Shown: piece by piece, positions 22,831-36,599 of the stretch
How the letters are laid out: each line of letters starts with the position of its first letter
Numbering within the stretch: position 1 is the first letter of the stretch
Assembly (NCBI RefSeq): GCF_019925205.1
Contig: NC_083560.1
Span: 46,174,270 to 46,238,269 of the forward strand
Source of the DNA: Metopolophium dirhodum
Taxonomy: Eukaryota; Arthropoda; Insecta; Hemiptera; Aphididae
DNA: 64,000 bases
Direction of reading: 5' to 3'
Notes under the pieces: generated by a model
Told to the model about the DNA's origin: nothing
Seen by the model: only the letters and a program-made list of their open reading frames with translations
The model's database searches: none
Program-made: the position numbers and the translations under genes

Positions 22831-23096
22831 AAAATATAAACTTTACTACACACGATATCATCACAGATTATATACAACTAGATGGTGCACTTTCTCTATT
22901 CAAGCCATTTAATATTCTCAAAAATATAAACGAATCAAAACCTACCTCGAATCAGTACCGCCACTATAATAGGGAAAAACAAATTTTATGATAAATTATT
23001 GATCATTAACTAGGTACGCTTAACTGATATTTTTTAGCACTCGCGTCAAATTTCTAACCATTGTAATTTAATTATAGTAAAGGTGTTGTACAATAA

Positions 23097-23102
23097 TTTA
23101 TT
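23097..23102 (-). terminator. Candidate polyadenylation signal AATAAA
   Basis: TTTATT on the plus strand reads AATAAA on the minus strand, about 280 nt after the TAA. It is the first canonical hexamer downstream of the stop. Confidence 0.3.
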
Positions 23103-23383
23103 CCTCATATAATATGTGATGCTACTGCACCGGGGTAGGTTCGAGTCATCAGCAAATGCAAAAGTGCACCGTCTGGGGTTTTACATAACCTGTGATGTCA
23201 TCATCGTTATAATAAAATATATAAATATATTAATATATCGTACGCGATACGCATATCTCGTTATAACGATATCGTTTACAAACGATGGTTACATAATATT
23301 TAACATTATATAACGATATTACAATATTATAATACGACTATTTCATCAGCCTTTGTTGCGCCGCGGACTCCTCGAGCGGCCGT
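23097..23383 (-). other. Candidate minimal 3' UTR of the Kirre/Rst-like gene
   Basis: This is the stretch between the stop codon and the first AATAAA on the minus strand. It is AT-rich and noncoding with no repeat recognised. Because AATAAA arises often by chance in such DNA, the true UTR may run further left into the AT-rich sequence below 23 kb. Confidence 0.3.
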
Positions 23384-23821
23384 TTAGACGTGCGTGGCCA
23401 GCGTCTGCCGCTTGGCCACGCCGATGTGATAGTTTGGCCCGACGGGCACGGTGGCGGCGGACGGACCGTGGCCGCCGGCGGCGGCGGCGGTTTTCCGCTT
23501 GCCCTTGCCGACCGCGCTGTACGGCGGCGGTTCAGGCCGGCCGTAGGCGTCGTACTTCTGCAGCGGCCGCGGTGGCTGCGCCGGCCACTGCGCGGACGCG
23601 GGCCGCAGGTACGCGTTGCCGTACGTGGCCGAGTACTGGAGCAGCGTGGCCGGGTCGCCGCCGGTGGACGTCCGGGCGGTCGCGTCCAAAGACAGTTTGG
23701 GCGACGGCGACGAGGAGGACGACGAGGACAGCGCGATGACCGTCTGTGGTGGCGGCATTGGGTTCAGGTCGTACAGCCTGTCGGCCGCTATGTAGCCGTT
23801 GTTGCTGCTGGTCGGCCGGTC
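23384..23821 (-). CDS. Kirre/Roughest-like cell-adhesion receptor, terminal exon with C-terminal PDZ ligand
   Basis: The last coding exon has 145 codons plus TAA at 23384-23386. The acceptor is ccctcgcag just above 23821; it starts in phase 0 (GAC CGG CCG), matching the phase-0 donor at 60018. Visible in order: DRPTSSNNGYIAADRLYDLNP, then PMPPPQTVIALS, a Ser-rich run, YSATYGNAYLR at about residues 61-71, the proline/tyrosine motif PPPYSAVGKGKRK, an Ala/Gly-rich segment, NYHIGVAKRQ, and the terminus ATHV. A C-terminal THV is the class I PDZ ligand known for Neph1/Kirrel and insect Kirre/Rst, and a Y-S-A-x-Y-G-N-x-Y-L-R block with a PPPY segment also fits fly Kirre-type tails. GC is about 70%, so long open frames also appear on the opposite strand; the phase-matched splice and THV end support this one. 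Likely role: binding PDZ scaffolds of the ZO-1/Polychaetoid type at cell contacts (family knowledge, not seen here). Confidence 0.8.
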   Translation of the reverse strand, partial: DRPTSSNNGYIAADRLYDLNPMPPPQTVIALSSSSSSSPSPKLSLDATARTSTGGDPATLLQYSATYGNAYLRPASAQWPAQPPRPLQKYDAYGRPEPPPYSAVGKGKRKTAAAAGGHGPSAATVPVGPNYHIGVAKRQTLATHV

Positions 23822-26287
23822 CTGCGAGGGCCGAAAAAAAAATAGAAATTAAAATCGCAGTCATAATAATGTTATAACCATCTAGAGCTGTATATAATCT
23901 ACTTAAATTTTTTTTTCGGTATTTTACCGAAAAACATTCACGTAGATTCTGTAAATTTGGTAAATTTTGATATTATTGCCATGTTTTCATAGGGACACCC
24001 ACCCCCCCCCCCCCACCCCTTGGAACTCTTCTCCACTACGCCTTATTCATGAACTTATAATATTATGGTAACGCTCGTTTTTATTATTTATCTGGTAGTT
24101 ATTCATGCCGGTATTATACATTTATAATTATTTTTAAGTACCCTTAGTAGTGTATATTATTAACTTTTGAATGTATTTTAAATTATTATTTTATATGAAC
24201 GTAAATATTAAAAATGTACCTATAAAATAAATTGTGAATCAATCAAATCGGGTTCATCAGGCACTTATAACATCAACAGCATCCCGGTGATACCGCGGTC
24301 ATAGACGATAAACCACGATAAAATCAAACTTGTTTATTTATGTTATGGTAATTAACGGTCATAATAGTTGATAGTATCTATGGTACCTATAGAATACACT
24401 ATCAATAGTTGTGGGCGTGTTGAACGTTCGGACGTTTAAAATTTTATACCAACTACATATTCCATTCTACAGATATGTTATAAATATTCACATCGTTAAG
24501 ACGTTTAATTTGAGTTTATCACGTCCTCGGTGGAAAAATAATTGTTAAATTTACCGAGCTAATCATATCTCTATAATAATCTATATACAAAAAAATAAAA
24601 TGCTGTCCGCTGGTTACAGCATCAAACGAGGAAGGCCTAACCGATATTTGACTCGGTGTTTTTTAAAAAAATTTTTGTATTATTCCAAATTTGGGTTTTA
24701 CGAAAAGAAAATGCCTTTTTCCAAGAATTTTAAAAATATATGCAATAAGTGGTTGCCATTGCGGGTTACATAATATTAATATTATAATTAGTTGTAGTAG
24801 CAACTTAGTATTTTTGTTTGCTACATTAATGATTGTCAGAGGGTTAGGTATAAAATATATTACTATAATTATTGATCTGGTATAACAATATTTTGATATT
24901 TGGTCACTATATTTTTTTTTAACTTGAGTTGGTTTATCCGGAGTCAATAATATAGACTCGAATAAACTACTGGACCATGTTTTCAATAAAAAAAAGTTAT
25001 ACTAATAGATTCCTCGAGAATTGGAGGGGGTTTGTAGCTTATTTTATCAACCCTTATAGGTATAGCTTAGGGGTATACGTATAATGGCTCATACGTCATG
25101 AGTTTTTTTCGACTCTCTGGTATATACACTTTTTTTACAAACATATTTATAAAAAAATAAACAAATCTTTAGTACGGGAAATGCCGGGCGGGACAGCTAG
25201 TTTAATAATAATAATAATTCAACGACATAAGGACGGGCCTAATGGCGTCGGGGATGGGATATTAACGCACGAAAATAAAGCGATAAAAAAATGCAAAATG
25301 TGTATTTTTATTTTTATAAAAGCAATTTTGTTTTTCGATATAGGGCCGTCCCTGACCGGACTTGTGAAAACAGTATAGGTATTACGAGTTCTACCATAAA
25401 TGTACATAGGTGCTATATATTATGCGTATTAATGTCTCGAGTTTGAATAATTAGTCGACATTTTTATATTATTTATATTTCAATTCGATCATATTATCTG
25501 GACCGAAATATTTTGAAACACTGAACTGACTACCTACTTTAAACTTTTAACTCATTAAATTATTTTTTTACTCGCCCGAGTTTGACATATTATTATTAAT
25601 CATTGATTCGTCCCTAAGCCTGGACAGCTTGAAAACCACCATGATCACGTTATTAAATTATCGCTAATTAATGATAATATATAATTATACAAATTACAGA
25701 CGGATAGTGTCTCACGCCGCGTTTGCGTTCCCGTCGATTCGCTTTTTATATTAAATAATTAATATTTTTGTATACAAATTAATTCCGAATTAATGCTTCT
25801 TGCATTATGGTATTAGAGAACCGCTCTATATCATAATGTATTTACAGTATTTTATGGTTTGCCTTAGCTGGAAAAAAAAATTATAAACAAAATAATATGT
25901 TTGTCTCGCATTTTAAGAAAAAAAATCTCGGACGGCGCGCTTATAGAGCTTTGATTTATGAAAGTAAACATTCTAAAAGTTAAATTATTAATTTCCATTA
26001 CATTTTCAAATAGTATAATAATATGTAACGCAGGTACCTAAGTCTTAATGTTTATACTTAGCAGCAGGCGGATGGACGCATTATACGGTATATACCGTAT
26101 TTACGTCTCACCATCACCGGCCGGACCGACGTCGTTGGCGGGGGCGGAGGAAAAGAAAGATCTCTTATTTTATTTTTATTCCATCTACGCCGCAGTTTAT
26201 GTTAACGGCGTTTAAAAAGTGAGCAAATTATTAATGATGATATATTTGGCTCTGGATAACTATAATATATATGGGTAAGTAATAAAG

Positions 26288-26387
26288 GTGTAGGCATAGT
26301 ATGATATGCAACTGCGGACAAGACACGATGACGAAAACCATTCAGTGCGACGTCTTGTCTACGCGAAATTCTATGATATGCCTACAC
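26288..26387. repeat. 100-nt imperfect hairpin in the large intron
   Basis: The left arm GTGTAGGCATAGTATGATAT pairs with the right arm ending ATATGCCTACAC. Pairing resumes at GACAAGAC / GTCTTGTC, with a loop around GAAAACCATTCAG. The arms span about 45 nt each with an internal mismatch zone. It could be a tiny MITE or a structured transcript; the sequence alone does not decide. Confidence 0.55.
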
Positions 26388-27314
26388 GAATTAAATCTCA
26401 AGTATAAAATCGCAATTGCATGTTACACGATATTTCTCAATTCTATATAATATTATATAATATTTGGATGCAATTGCAGGACACGAAATGAGTCCAGGCC
26501 TATAAATTGGCATATGCTCATATGGCATGATGAATTATGACGTGTCTGCAGATGTCATATTGTAAAAATGATCGAATGAGTTGTGGGCGAAGGGTGGGGA
26601 TATAATAACCCATTCTCCCTGCCATAGGTTTTAATATACTACGTGGTTTATGGTCATGGGGAGGGGGGGGCTGAAATCCCCACTCGGTATGGGCTAATTT
26701 GAGCTCCCCGAAACCCTACTATAATAGATGTGTCATGGCTGTATAAGACTATTATAACTTTAATTTTATGGTTTAGTCTTACACCCCTTAAATCGTTTAT
26801 ATATCCACCTAATAATTATTGCTATATTTTATCAAATAAAAATATATATTTTAGTCGTACTGCACACCTGTTAGGTATACCTAACCAGTAACCACGCACG
26901 TTTAAAGTTTTATCACAGATTAATTTTTAATTTGTATCATGGTTTTATTTGCTGTACAGGCAATTTAACGAACAGCTATAAAACGTTTCTAAGATCAATA
27001 AATATATACTGTGAAAAAAAGAGACCGTTTGAAATGTTTGAATTCAAAGAAAGAAATTTCTTAAGAAAACCGTAACAACAATTTTGTCCGTTTCAGGTGG
27101 CCACGGACAAAATGATTCTCTCTCGCTGCACCCCCCCCCCCCCCTTCCCCCCTGCAGCGTGATGAACCCGCTCTACCAGCAATATTTGTGTACAGGCACA
27201 CATACAGCATATAGTCAGGTGTTTTTCTCAGTTTGGGCGAGGGACGATTACTATTGGAGTTTAGACGAAAAAGCGCGTTTCGACGATTTCAATGTACATA
27301 CCCATGTCGCACAT

Positions 27315-27450
27315 ACACACACACACACACACCCTGTTGCCTGCGCGTATACATATATATATATACGTTGGATACGTCTCGAAAGCATACACACACATAC
27401 CCATAGATATATATATATATATGTGCACACCTACGAACATTTCGGGCCGT
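27315..27450. repeat. Compound (CA)n / (TA)n microsatellites
   Basis: CA runs at 27315-27332 and about 27388-27398, with TA runs at about 27352-27365 and 27408-27422. Frames reading Thr-His or Cys-Val repeats across here are artefacts. Confidence 0.8.
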
Positions 27451-27607
27451 GTGTATAAATCATTGTGTCCACTCGAGGGGGGCGGCGACCGTTCCCCGGA
27501 GGATACCTTCGAAAGGCAACGTCGAAATCGCACAGCGCCGAACGAAACGGACGAGGAGAAAACTTTTATCGTACTGGCAAGCACGTATAAAGCACACGCA
27601 CACTCAC

Positions 27608-27629
27608 AGACACACACACACACACACAA
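27608..27629. repeat. (CA)n microsatellite
   Basis: About ten CA units. Confidence 0.8.
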
Positions 27630-30600
27630 GTATGCGTCGCATATACATAATATTATATTATTACGGTATCATGTTAGGAAGTTATAAACCGTAAAAGCTT
27701 GATCTCTCTACAGGTTATGACCTATGTATACGACCTGAGACCTAGAACTGTTATATAGGATCTCGGGTCACGGGCCTGCAGAGTGTTAAGAAAATTTCAC
27801 TTTCCAGTATTATGACGTTCGTATAAATTGTATTATAATATGTACCAGGTACCCATATATATATATGTATACACATAATATTATTATCTTTTATGTACCT
27901 AATTGTTGTCCCTATTAGCATTAGATGTGTGTATTTAGTCGGTTCATAATGAAACAGAAGCAGCACTATATTATATTGTAATAGCTCCATCCGTCAACGT
28001 ATCCCTCTGTTTTGATTTGATCGGATTCGTCGAGAACAATATTACAGACTTTCACATAATATTTTATAATGAGACACTTTTTACAAAATTATAAAATATA
28101 TGTCTGAACTTTCAACATTTTATAATTAATATCGTATTTTAGATGACGTGAAAAAGAATATTTTTTTATTTATCATTTAAATAATGCAAGCGATTTAGCA
28201 TCGAAATGAAAATATTTTCGTGTGTCCATTACAATGTATCCAACGGCTGACGAGTCGCGAGTGCCATAGGTTTATAGTGCCCTACCTCAACCTAGGTTTT
28301 AATGTTTTATATACCTTTAGGTAGGTAAGTACTCGAGTTATAATAATGCTATTGCTGTAATAGGATTTACTCTGTGATTATATACTCTGCAGTGGCGCAA
28401 CGGTGAAAATCACAAACAGTCTTACGGGTACTTTTCGGACTTGATCTGTGGTCGATCGCAAAATAATATGTTCGTATTGGATTTTCTTTTGCGCTACCTA
28501 TAAAAAATAACTTTCGAAATGCAACTTAACTACCTATTAAATTCTACTTTAACATTTTGACTCGCAAATGCCCGGTCTTGAATGTTATAATAATAATATA
28601 CTCTGTGTATGTTGTTTAATAATTTATATTTTTATCGAAAATTATTTAATAAAATAACGACGTCATAATTTAAACTAAAACCTAATGAGAAATCATTTAG
28701 ATTCATCTTTCGTAATACTTGAGCACACCAGATCCGTAGGGTCATAGGACGCCGATCGACCGTTTTCGAATCAACTTTAAGTCACGTTTACTCAAAACGG
28801 ACGTTTTCTATAAATAGCCTCAGTAGAGTTATGAAAATCCGAGTGGTCGTAGGTATGGCAAGTCGCGGTGATTTATAGTGCGATATGAGCATATTTGGAT
28901 GTGTATAGGTGAGTGCAGCGGAAAGGCTTTTCTATTCACGATGCTCTGCGCGCATTTTCGCGGTGTGGTCGTGTGGAAAAATATGAAAAATGTCTATCCG
29001 CAAAACGTAATCGTCCGCGGCGGTATCTGGTTTACGATTTTTATTCAAACTTCAAAGTGTAATGCATATACATTACAATGCTACAACTGACATTGATGAA
29101 AATCTGCAGTTATCGACATAATATTATATTAGAGCAGTGACGTGGCGAGGATTTTAAAATGGGGGGAGGGAAGAGGGGGTCAAAGCCAAAGTATTAAAAA
29201 CAAATACTTAATAATATATGTGAGTTTATTTTCCACAGTGAATTATTTCAAATGAAAACATAGCGATAATATATTATTGAATGAAGCTAATGCTGTTTAT
29301 TACATTAACATCAATAAAAAATACGCACAACAGATTGTTTTAAAAATAATTTCGGTGAACTTTTTTAAGAACTCCATCAACCTGAGAAAAAATCGTTCAT
29401 AGGTACGACCTATATGAACACGCCAGAATACTGACACTTGAGTTCTTTTTCAAATCTTTCCTCGCAAAATGGTGTCACGTGACCCGTAAAAGGTTAGTTC
29501 TTATCGAGCCCAAAAGTATATAAATAGGTGCTATCGTTGTCATCGAGTTTAGCGTGTAAGAAATGTTTATCGAAAGTGCGTGCCGCAACTTTTAATGTTG
29601 CAACAGTAGTCGTCGACGACAATGCAAAATTAAGGGGAAATAAGATTGGAAACCGTCGCCGAACATAATATCATTACAATATGCGTGCGACGCAATCCAA
29701 CGAACGCAAAAAAAAATAATAAAAAATATATTTAAAAGACCGAGAATATGAAAACCGCCTGTATAATATAATAGTACGCGGACTCTGTGTGCGCAATTAT
29801 GCGAGCGTGTGATAAAATAAAATTAGCTATTCGCCGAAAAGGGTAAAAAAAAAAAAAGCGTTTTCAATTAATCGGGTATTATTCGCGGTTCGCATATTAT
29901 ATAGATTATAATATACTATTGTCGTACATACATGTATAATTCCACAAAATAGGTTATTATTATTATTATTATACAATACGCGTTATTAAACACGTACGCG
30001 CTGTTTGGCAATCGCAGAATCGCGTATACTTGTGACGGACGCTATAAGTGCGTGGGTGTGTAGATGAGCGGCGGGGAGGGGGCGAGGGAGAGGGAGCGGA
30101 ATTCGAAGATTAAAAGCGGAAAACTACGAAAAACTCGAGTGGGTTGCATCGATGTCGGATTAAAATATAGTTTTGGTATAGTCATCATATGTATTGTATG
30201 TAATACGCTGCAACGTCTGTAATGAGCTGTATATTATCAGATCTGTGAAATTTCAGAAGAAAAGTGATTTTTTTTTATCTTGTCGGAAGATACGCTGTTG
30301 TATCACGACTTTCGTTTTCCATATTTTGACATTATTGACAATATATTTAGGTATATAATATTAGATATTGTTGCCTGTAGGTCATGTTTTTCAATTTTTA
30401 TAGCATTTTACAGTACATGTATAGCGATTTCCGTAATCGGTTTTTATAGATGTTCGCACCACATCGTATAGAATATATTTTTATTTCACACAGACTGTGA
30501 CCGTAGTATAACTGTGTTTAATACCATTTTCAAACACCTACCTCAATAAATTAGATTATTTTAAACACACCTCTTACAAATCAAAATTTAAACATGGAAA

Positions 30601-32466
30601 TATCGTATTTTATTTCCGATAACTCTATAGACAGTTTTTCTATTTTTTTAAATTGCTACTTTATAGAAATTATTCAAAAATATTAGACGCACATTTCAGT
30701 GCGCATTCATTAGAATTTTAAGTGCATAATATTATCAAACTGCATTTTCGCTGGGGGATTTAAGATGCATTTTTTAAGGTTTTATGATGCATTAAATGTA
30801 CAGCCCTATTATGATTTTATATTATTGTAGTATATTATAATGTTGCAAACAACAATACGTGCGTTCATTGTTCGTCTTTTAGAAACGCAATCCACGTGTG
30901 CACCGCCTACTTACTGCAGAAACAGTGGTAAAACGGCGAGCGAACGCGTCGCATTAATAATTGTTATACCTATCATTGCCACTAATAATGCGACCGTTTT
31001 GCAATAAACGCCAACACCGCACTATAATATATATATATATAGCGATGTGTTACATTTTTATTATACTGTATGGACTTTGGTACCTATGTATAGTGTAATG
31101 TTATAACATTATAGATGCAGTATACGATCGGGGCGTGATGGGGTGCCACCCCTCACTTTCCCTAATTGATTTTTCGCTGTTGCACAACGTATAGAGGTAC
31201 TTATGCGTATACCGTGGTATAATATTACATAGTTACGACGGCGATATAATATTATATGTATTTCGTCATCTGGGCACCTATATAGTATGATGTATAATAT
31301 TGTTCACGCGACCGGATGTGCCTATATTGTCGAGTCGAACATTTTAAAATTCATAATTCCCATACATTACACACCCGCGGTGTTACTATAGTTTGTTTGT
31401 CACCCCATACCACCAAGTTCGTCGCATACTCGGACATTTACAATAGTAATTATTAACACTTAAAGTGTATTGTTTTACGATTGTTAATAAATAATATCAC
31501 AGTACGAAAATCGCAATGATTAATATTTTACGATTACACAATACTCGTAAATTAACATACACAAAAAACAATTGCAAGATTACGTAAACATGGTGTTCGA
31601 TCGTCGTTTTTTGACCATCGTTGTCTCACGTTTCATCATTTGTTTTAGCGGAATTATTTTAATATTATTATGTTATATCGTAGTTGTAAAAACGGAACGC
31701 CAGTGACAAATGTTGCGGCGAATAACTCGTCGAAATTAACTTAGTTAGGTTAATTTATACGAACTATATGACTGGGTAATTAGCCGTTATATAGTTAAAA
31801 GTAACTTAACTTTTTGAATAGTAGTAATATCCCCCCCCTCCCCCTCTAGCCTTGTCAATCGTTGCAGACGGGGTTATAAGACATTGTACATAATATAAGC
31901 GCATCCCCGTGCAGGTCTCATAATGAAAAATGTCACAGACGTGTATACTATGTAAGTTTTTTTTTTTTTTTTTGATTGGATGGTGCGAAATTTTCAATGT
32001 TTGTGTTAGCCTCCATAATTGTTTTTGAGTTTCAGATTTTTAGTACCTTTCCTGCGAAAACAAAACAATAGCAAAGACCAACAGCGACGAAAAAAAACGT
32101 TTCACCGGCGCGAGCGTGACGGAATCGTTGCGGGGGCGAAGTGAAAAAAAAACGGTTGGCCAAAAGCACATTATTTCACGGGGCGATTGGATATGATATG
32201 ATATACCTCGCGTGTCACCACCTGCACCCGAACCTTCACAATATGCTCGTCTCGTCCGACCCACACGCGCTTACGTATAATACATAATATAATTTATATT
32301 GCAAATATATTTTGTACGCACCGGAAAGTGTGATCAACTGTATACGAAGCCGAAAAAAATAACAAACATCACGTGACGTTCGTGTTTGGTTCGGTCTCGA
32401 GGAAAAAAAAGTTGTCTAAAACAAATTGTTTTTTTAAAGACTATATTATATAGGTTATAGCTGGTG
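27630..32466. other. Intron interior without recognised genes
   Basis: AT-rich with TAATATTA strings. Left ends resembling hAT TIRs appear at 28391 (CAGTGGCGCAACGG) and 29146 (CAGTGACGTGGCGAGG, followed by a G-run) without identifiable partners. Nothing else is supported. Confidence 0.45.
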
Positions 32467-33038
32467 CAGCGCTTGAAATCGATTTTGTATATCGATGAAA
32501 ACCGTTAAAAACCGTCTAAGAAATGAAAATTGATATCAAAATCATATAATTATTGTTTCAATGATATTCAAAATTTATATTGATATCGAAAAACATTTAA
32601 ATTAATAATTTATACCGAAACAAAAGTCGACTAAGTTTTATTAATATACGAATCGATTATAAAATTTAAAAAAAAATAGTTTAACTCTACAATTTTACAA
32701 TAGCCGATAGGTCTATTATAGTGTTGATCATATTATGTAGGTAATAATAAATAACAAATATATTAACGTTTTCTCAGACCATTTACGCAGCCGCGCAAAT
32801 GACGATTGTATTTTCCTCGTGGCAAAAAATCAAAATTAAAATCGTAATGAAAAAAAGAAAAATGATGTTCAAAATCTAATTAAAAATCATAATACAATTG
32901 AATTTGATACTGTGCAACAATATAAAAATCATAAAATTATCAAATCAATATAGGTAGCCATTTTAAATTTAAATCAGAAAAAAAAATATCAATAAGAGAA
33001 ATTGAAATCAACATTTTTCAATTTGATTTCAAGTCCTG
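32467..33038. mobile_element. Probable hAT-like MITE related in its ends to 3081-4823
   Basis: The left end CAGCGCTTGAAATCGATTTT and the right end reverse complemented CAGGACTTGAAATCAAATTG agree at most positions and resemble the CAGGGCTTGAAACCGATT end of the 3081 element. The 572-bp interior is AT-rich and noncoding. No TSD is recognised. It is located in the large intron. Confidence 0.5.
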
Positions 33039-35652
33039 TGACAATATGACCATGTTTTTATACCCACAATATATTTATAAATTAAATTATAATCAATGCC
33101 CACCTACTAACCATGAACATACTACAGTAGGTTCTCAATACATTTCGTCGAACGTCAATATCTTGAATAGTTCGTAAAGTCAAACTCCATTGAAATCCCC
33201 ATGAAATAAAACTCAATATCTCGACCTTTTATCATCTGTATTCTGTGTCTCTTGAGTTTCGACATAACGAGAGATAATATACACATATTTAAGAATTGAG
33301 ACATAATATTAAATAATATTAGGTAAAAAAAAATTAGCATACAATTTGTATCTCTATAGCTTATTACATATTCGTTGCATGCTAGATGTGTTTGAAAAAT
33401 GTCGAGCCCCTACTCGTTTACACGTTTTAGACATTTTTTTCAGTTTTCCACATTTATAAATCGTTTATTTTACTATTTTTCTAAAATGTATATTACACTT
33501 AAAAGTTTATACATTGAACTTTTTTTTAAAAAAATATGGACATTTTAAAATTAATATTTAAAGAAATAGTTGATATTATATTCCAATCAACCGTTTTTTA
33601 CCGACTTCCAGAAGGTAGAAACCTTTTTAACCTACGTCCGCGATAGACATAAAGTAATAAATATAAATATAAAAATGATTGAAAGAATAGTCTTGAAAGT
33701 AAAACAAGTAGGGACATCCCTTTTAAGTTTATAACTTATAAGTGATTATTTCGTTTAAAGTGTATTAAATATTTTTTTCGAGATTGATTAAATAAAAATG
33801 TGATAACTTTTTAAAGTACCTATACCATAGATCTTTGATGTTTTATTTATCAAGGAATATTGCAATGCATTTAACTTAAGTATTTTGTACGTAAACAACG
33901 TCTGAGCTTAAAAAACATTCGCTTTAAGACGCACGCTGATCTTTTAAAAAAATACTGCAAAAACAAAATAAATCGACCGCGGCCGTTGAATCTCAGTATG
34001 CGTCTGTCATTGTGTCCGTATACAATGCTGTATAATGCCATATAGATGTATAGAGATACCTATAAGACTGTTTAATGTAGGCATGCACTGGAAATTGGCA
34101 AAATATGCAAACACGTGCAAATTACAATAAAAAAGAGGATCGATAAATCTAAGCAAAGCCTTATTTTAAGTTTCAACATATAATTGTATTGACAATATAT
34201 AAAATAAATAAAACTTTTGTGAGCAATTAACATATTTTTTTTATCAACCTCATGTCTTACTGCACTCTTACGGGTACATGAACAACAATATTATTGAAAC
34301 GTAAAAAAAAATACGTGACATATAATTTACCGGTATACTAGCTGTCTTGATGTATAAAACAAACTTCGATCGAATTAGAACGATTTCTGGTGTGCAGGGT
34401 TGTAGCCGTGGACGAAACGTGCAAATGTATTAAATTCATTATTATTATAATAATAATTATAGTAATAGTCTACTTTAAGACGTAGATTCTTTTCTTCCCC
34501 GCGATTACAAAAGAAGAAACAACGAGATTAAATCACAATAAATTATAATAAACAGCAACACCCTACCCGTTGGGAAATGAAGAGAAAAAAATCTAAAACA
34601 ATATTATATTATTATTTTAAATATGTATGTATATATATATATATATTGTTATAGTGCAACACTGCACTGTGCCCCTAACCAGACAATAGAGGAGGTGCAG
34701 CACGTATCGCGTTGACCCGTATACAGCCATAGGTACAGGATATATGATTCCCCATATTGGCATATATTATATTACGACCGTGATTTTCAGGTTTAATAGG
34801 GGGACTCTTTTTACATTTTTTTTTAAACATTCACGATACCGGTACAAAAGGGATGTATTGATAAAATTATTCAATTGATTATACATAGGTATAATAAAGT
34901 AAAACATAACATTTGAATACTGCTAAGCAGCTTCAACTACTTCTTATAGAGCACAATATTATACATGACGTCATGTGTTTAAATTATTATAATTATAATA
35001 ATAATTGATGATTGAATACCCAACGATTCAACACATAACGATAGTGGTCAAAATCAAGATATTTACTATCATATTATCTAACTATTATTGTAGTGGTCAT
35101 TGAGTCAATCGTGTCGATCTTATGATTATCACCACGGACCACGAATAATACAATTTTTGTATATCAATTATCACCATATAAAAACGATCAAACAATATTA
35201 ATATATTTTATAGTTTTATAGATCTCAAAAATTAGAAAATTCCACTTAACGAGGGGTACCTGGTCACGCTATAATCATGTTTACCTACCTCTAATTCCCC
35301 ACTTAATTATGCGTTTGTTCAAATCCTGATTTTTGAAATTATTCAGCTTATACTTAAATAGGTATCATATTTCAAACTAATTATATTATTTATTATATAA
35401 GAGTTTTTGGCTGATTTAAACTTTATTTTCAAATGAGAAGCCTGCAACATTTTCTATATATTGTAAATTGTTCAGCTGACGATTTTTTAGAAAATGTTCA
35501 TGTTATTAATGAGTTGTTTTTTAATGATTAAACTTTGTGTACCACAATGATAACAGTCCTTAATAATATAATATGTATGAAACTTAAAACAATGCGGGCG
35601 CATATATTATTATCATGGTTTGAAAATTAAATTTATTAGTATCATTCTATAT

Positions 35653-36056
35653 CAGTAATTCCCTGCACCTTTTTTTATTCTACGCCCTCTTGCAAATTTT
35701 CAAAATTCTCACGCCCCCCTTTAAATTAGAGTTTGGACGACCTTTTTTTTGTAGTGATACAAAATAACTATATATTATACAACTAATGACCTTATTTTTT
35801 TCACCATTTTAAAAATAAAATATAAATCAACTTAATAATTAATAATATTATTTTTAATACAAGCTTATGAATATTTATATTATATTAAAAATTATAAATA
35901 ATAATAAAATATTATAAGTAAAAATAATTTATTGTTTTCAATCTTGCCGATTATAAATAAGCATAATTTTAACAACAAAATGTTCGTTATGTCATCATCA
36001 CTATATCCCCCCGTGTAATATCTATAAATCCCTCCCTCACTGGTTGGGAACCTCTG
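35653..36056. mobile_element. Probable hAT-like MITE (GGTTCCC ends)
   Basis: The right end reverse complemented is CAGAGGTTCCCAACCAGTG and the left is CAGTAATTCCCTGCACC. A CACGCCCCCCTT word inside the left end is typical of this kind of end. No clear TSD. It lies in the large intron. Confidence 0.4.
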
Positions 36057-36384
36057 TCCATATCTATATATTATATTATGAACATTTTATAATTTCTTAA
36101 AACTGTTGATGTATAATAAGTACTAATCTATAAAAATATATTTTATGTTGAACCACTATGGAAGACTATAATATTATTGTTCTTAATACATATACATTTC
36201 AACAACCAGAAATTATTCCATTTCGATTTAGATACATCTACATAAAAATAAAATATTCTGACAATTAGGTAACAGTGAAAAATAAAACACCACCACACAT
36301 TCCTTAAACTGTGTTAAAAATCTAAGTATTCGAAAAAATGGTTCTCCTTAAGAAAATTCCTTAAATTAGAGATTGAATAATACA

Positions 36385-36409
36385 CGTGTGTGTGTGTGTG
36401 TGTGTGTGT
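36385..36409. repeat. (GT)n microsatellite
   Basis: About twelve GT units in the intron; the short open frames on both strands here read through it. Confidence 0.8.
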
Positions 36410-36599
36410 CGAGTGAGTTGGCGTATAATGACTGTTTTCGGCTTAGGTTTTTGTTTTCTATGTTGAAAGGGACCCGCCAACACGACGTTTTCAGAGTAAA
36501 CAATCGAGTGCCACCGTGTGCCACGTGTGCGTCTGAGTTTATAACAATACAAACTTCCAGTCTATTTGCGAAAATTTCTGAGTCACGCGCGAACAATAA

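Noticed and set aside
23128..23150. GGTTCGAGTC word resembling a tRNA B box
   Set aside because: No A box or cloverleaf at the right distance on either strand.
23353..23845. Long plus-strand frames over the terminal exon (Arg/Gly-rich)
   Set aside because: They are antisense shadows of a GC-rich exon; the minus-strand frame has phase-matched splice sites and a meaningful C-terminus.
25229..25356. Possible short inverted ends GGACGGGCCTAAT / AGGGCCGTCCCTG
   Set aside because: Match is short and offset, with no TSD.
27261..27694. Several overlapping frames rich in Thr-His or Cys-Val
   Set aside because: Translations of CA/TA microsatellites on both strands.
28391..29180. Orphan hAT-like ends CAGTGGCGCAACGG and CAGTGACGTGGCGAGG
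   Set aside because: No partner inverted end or target duplication found, so no element boundaries can be given.
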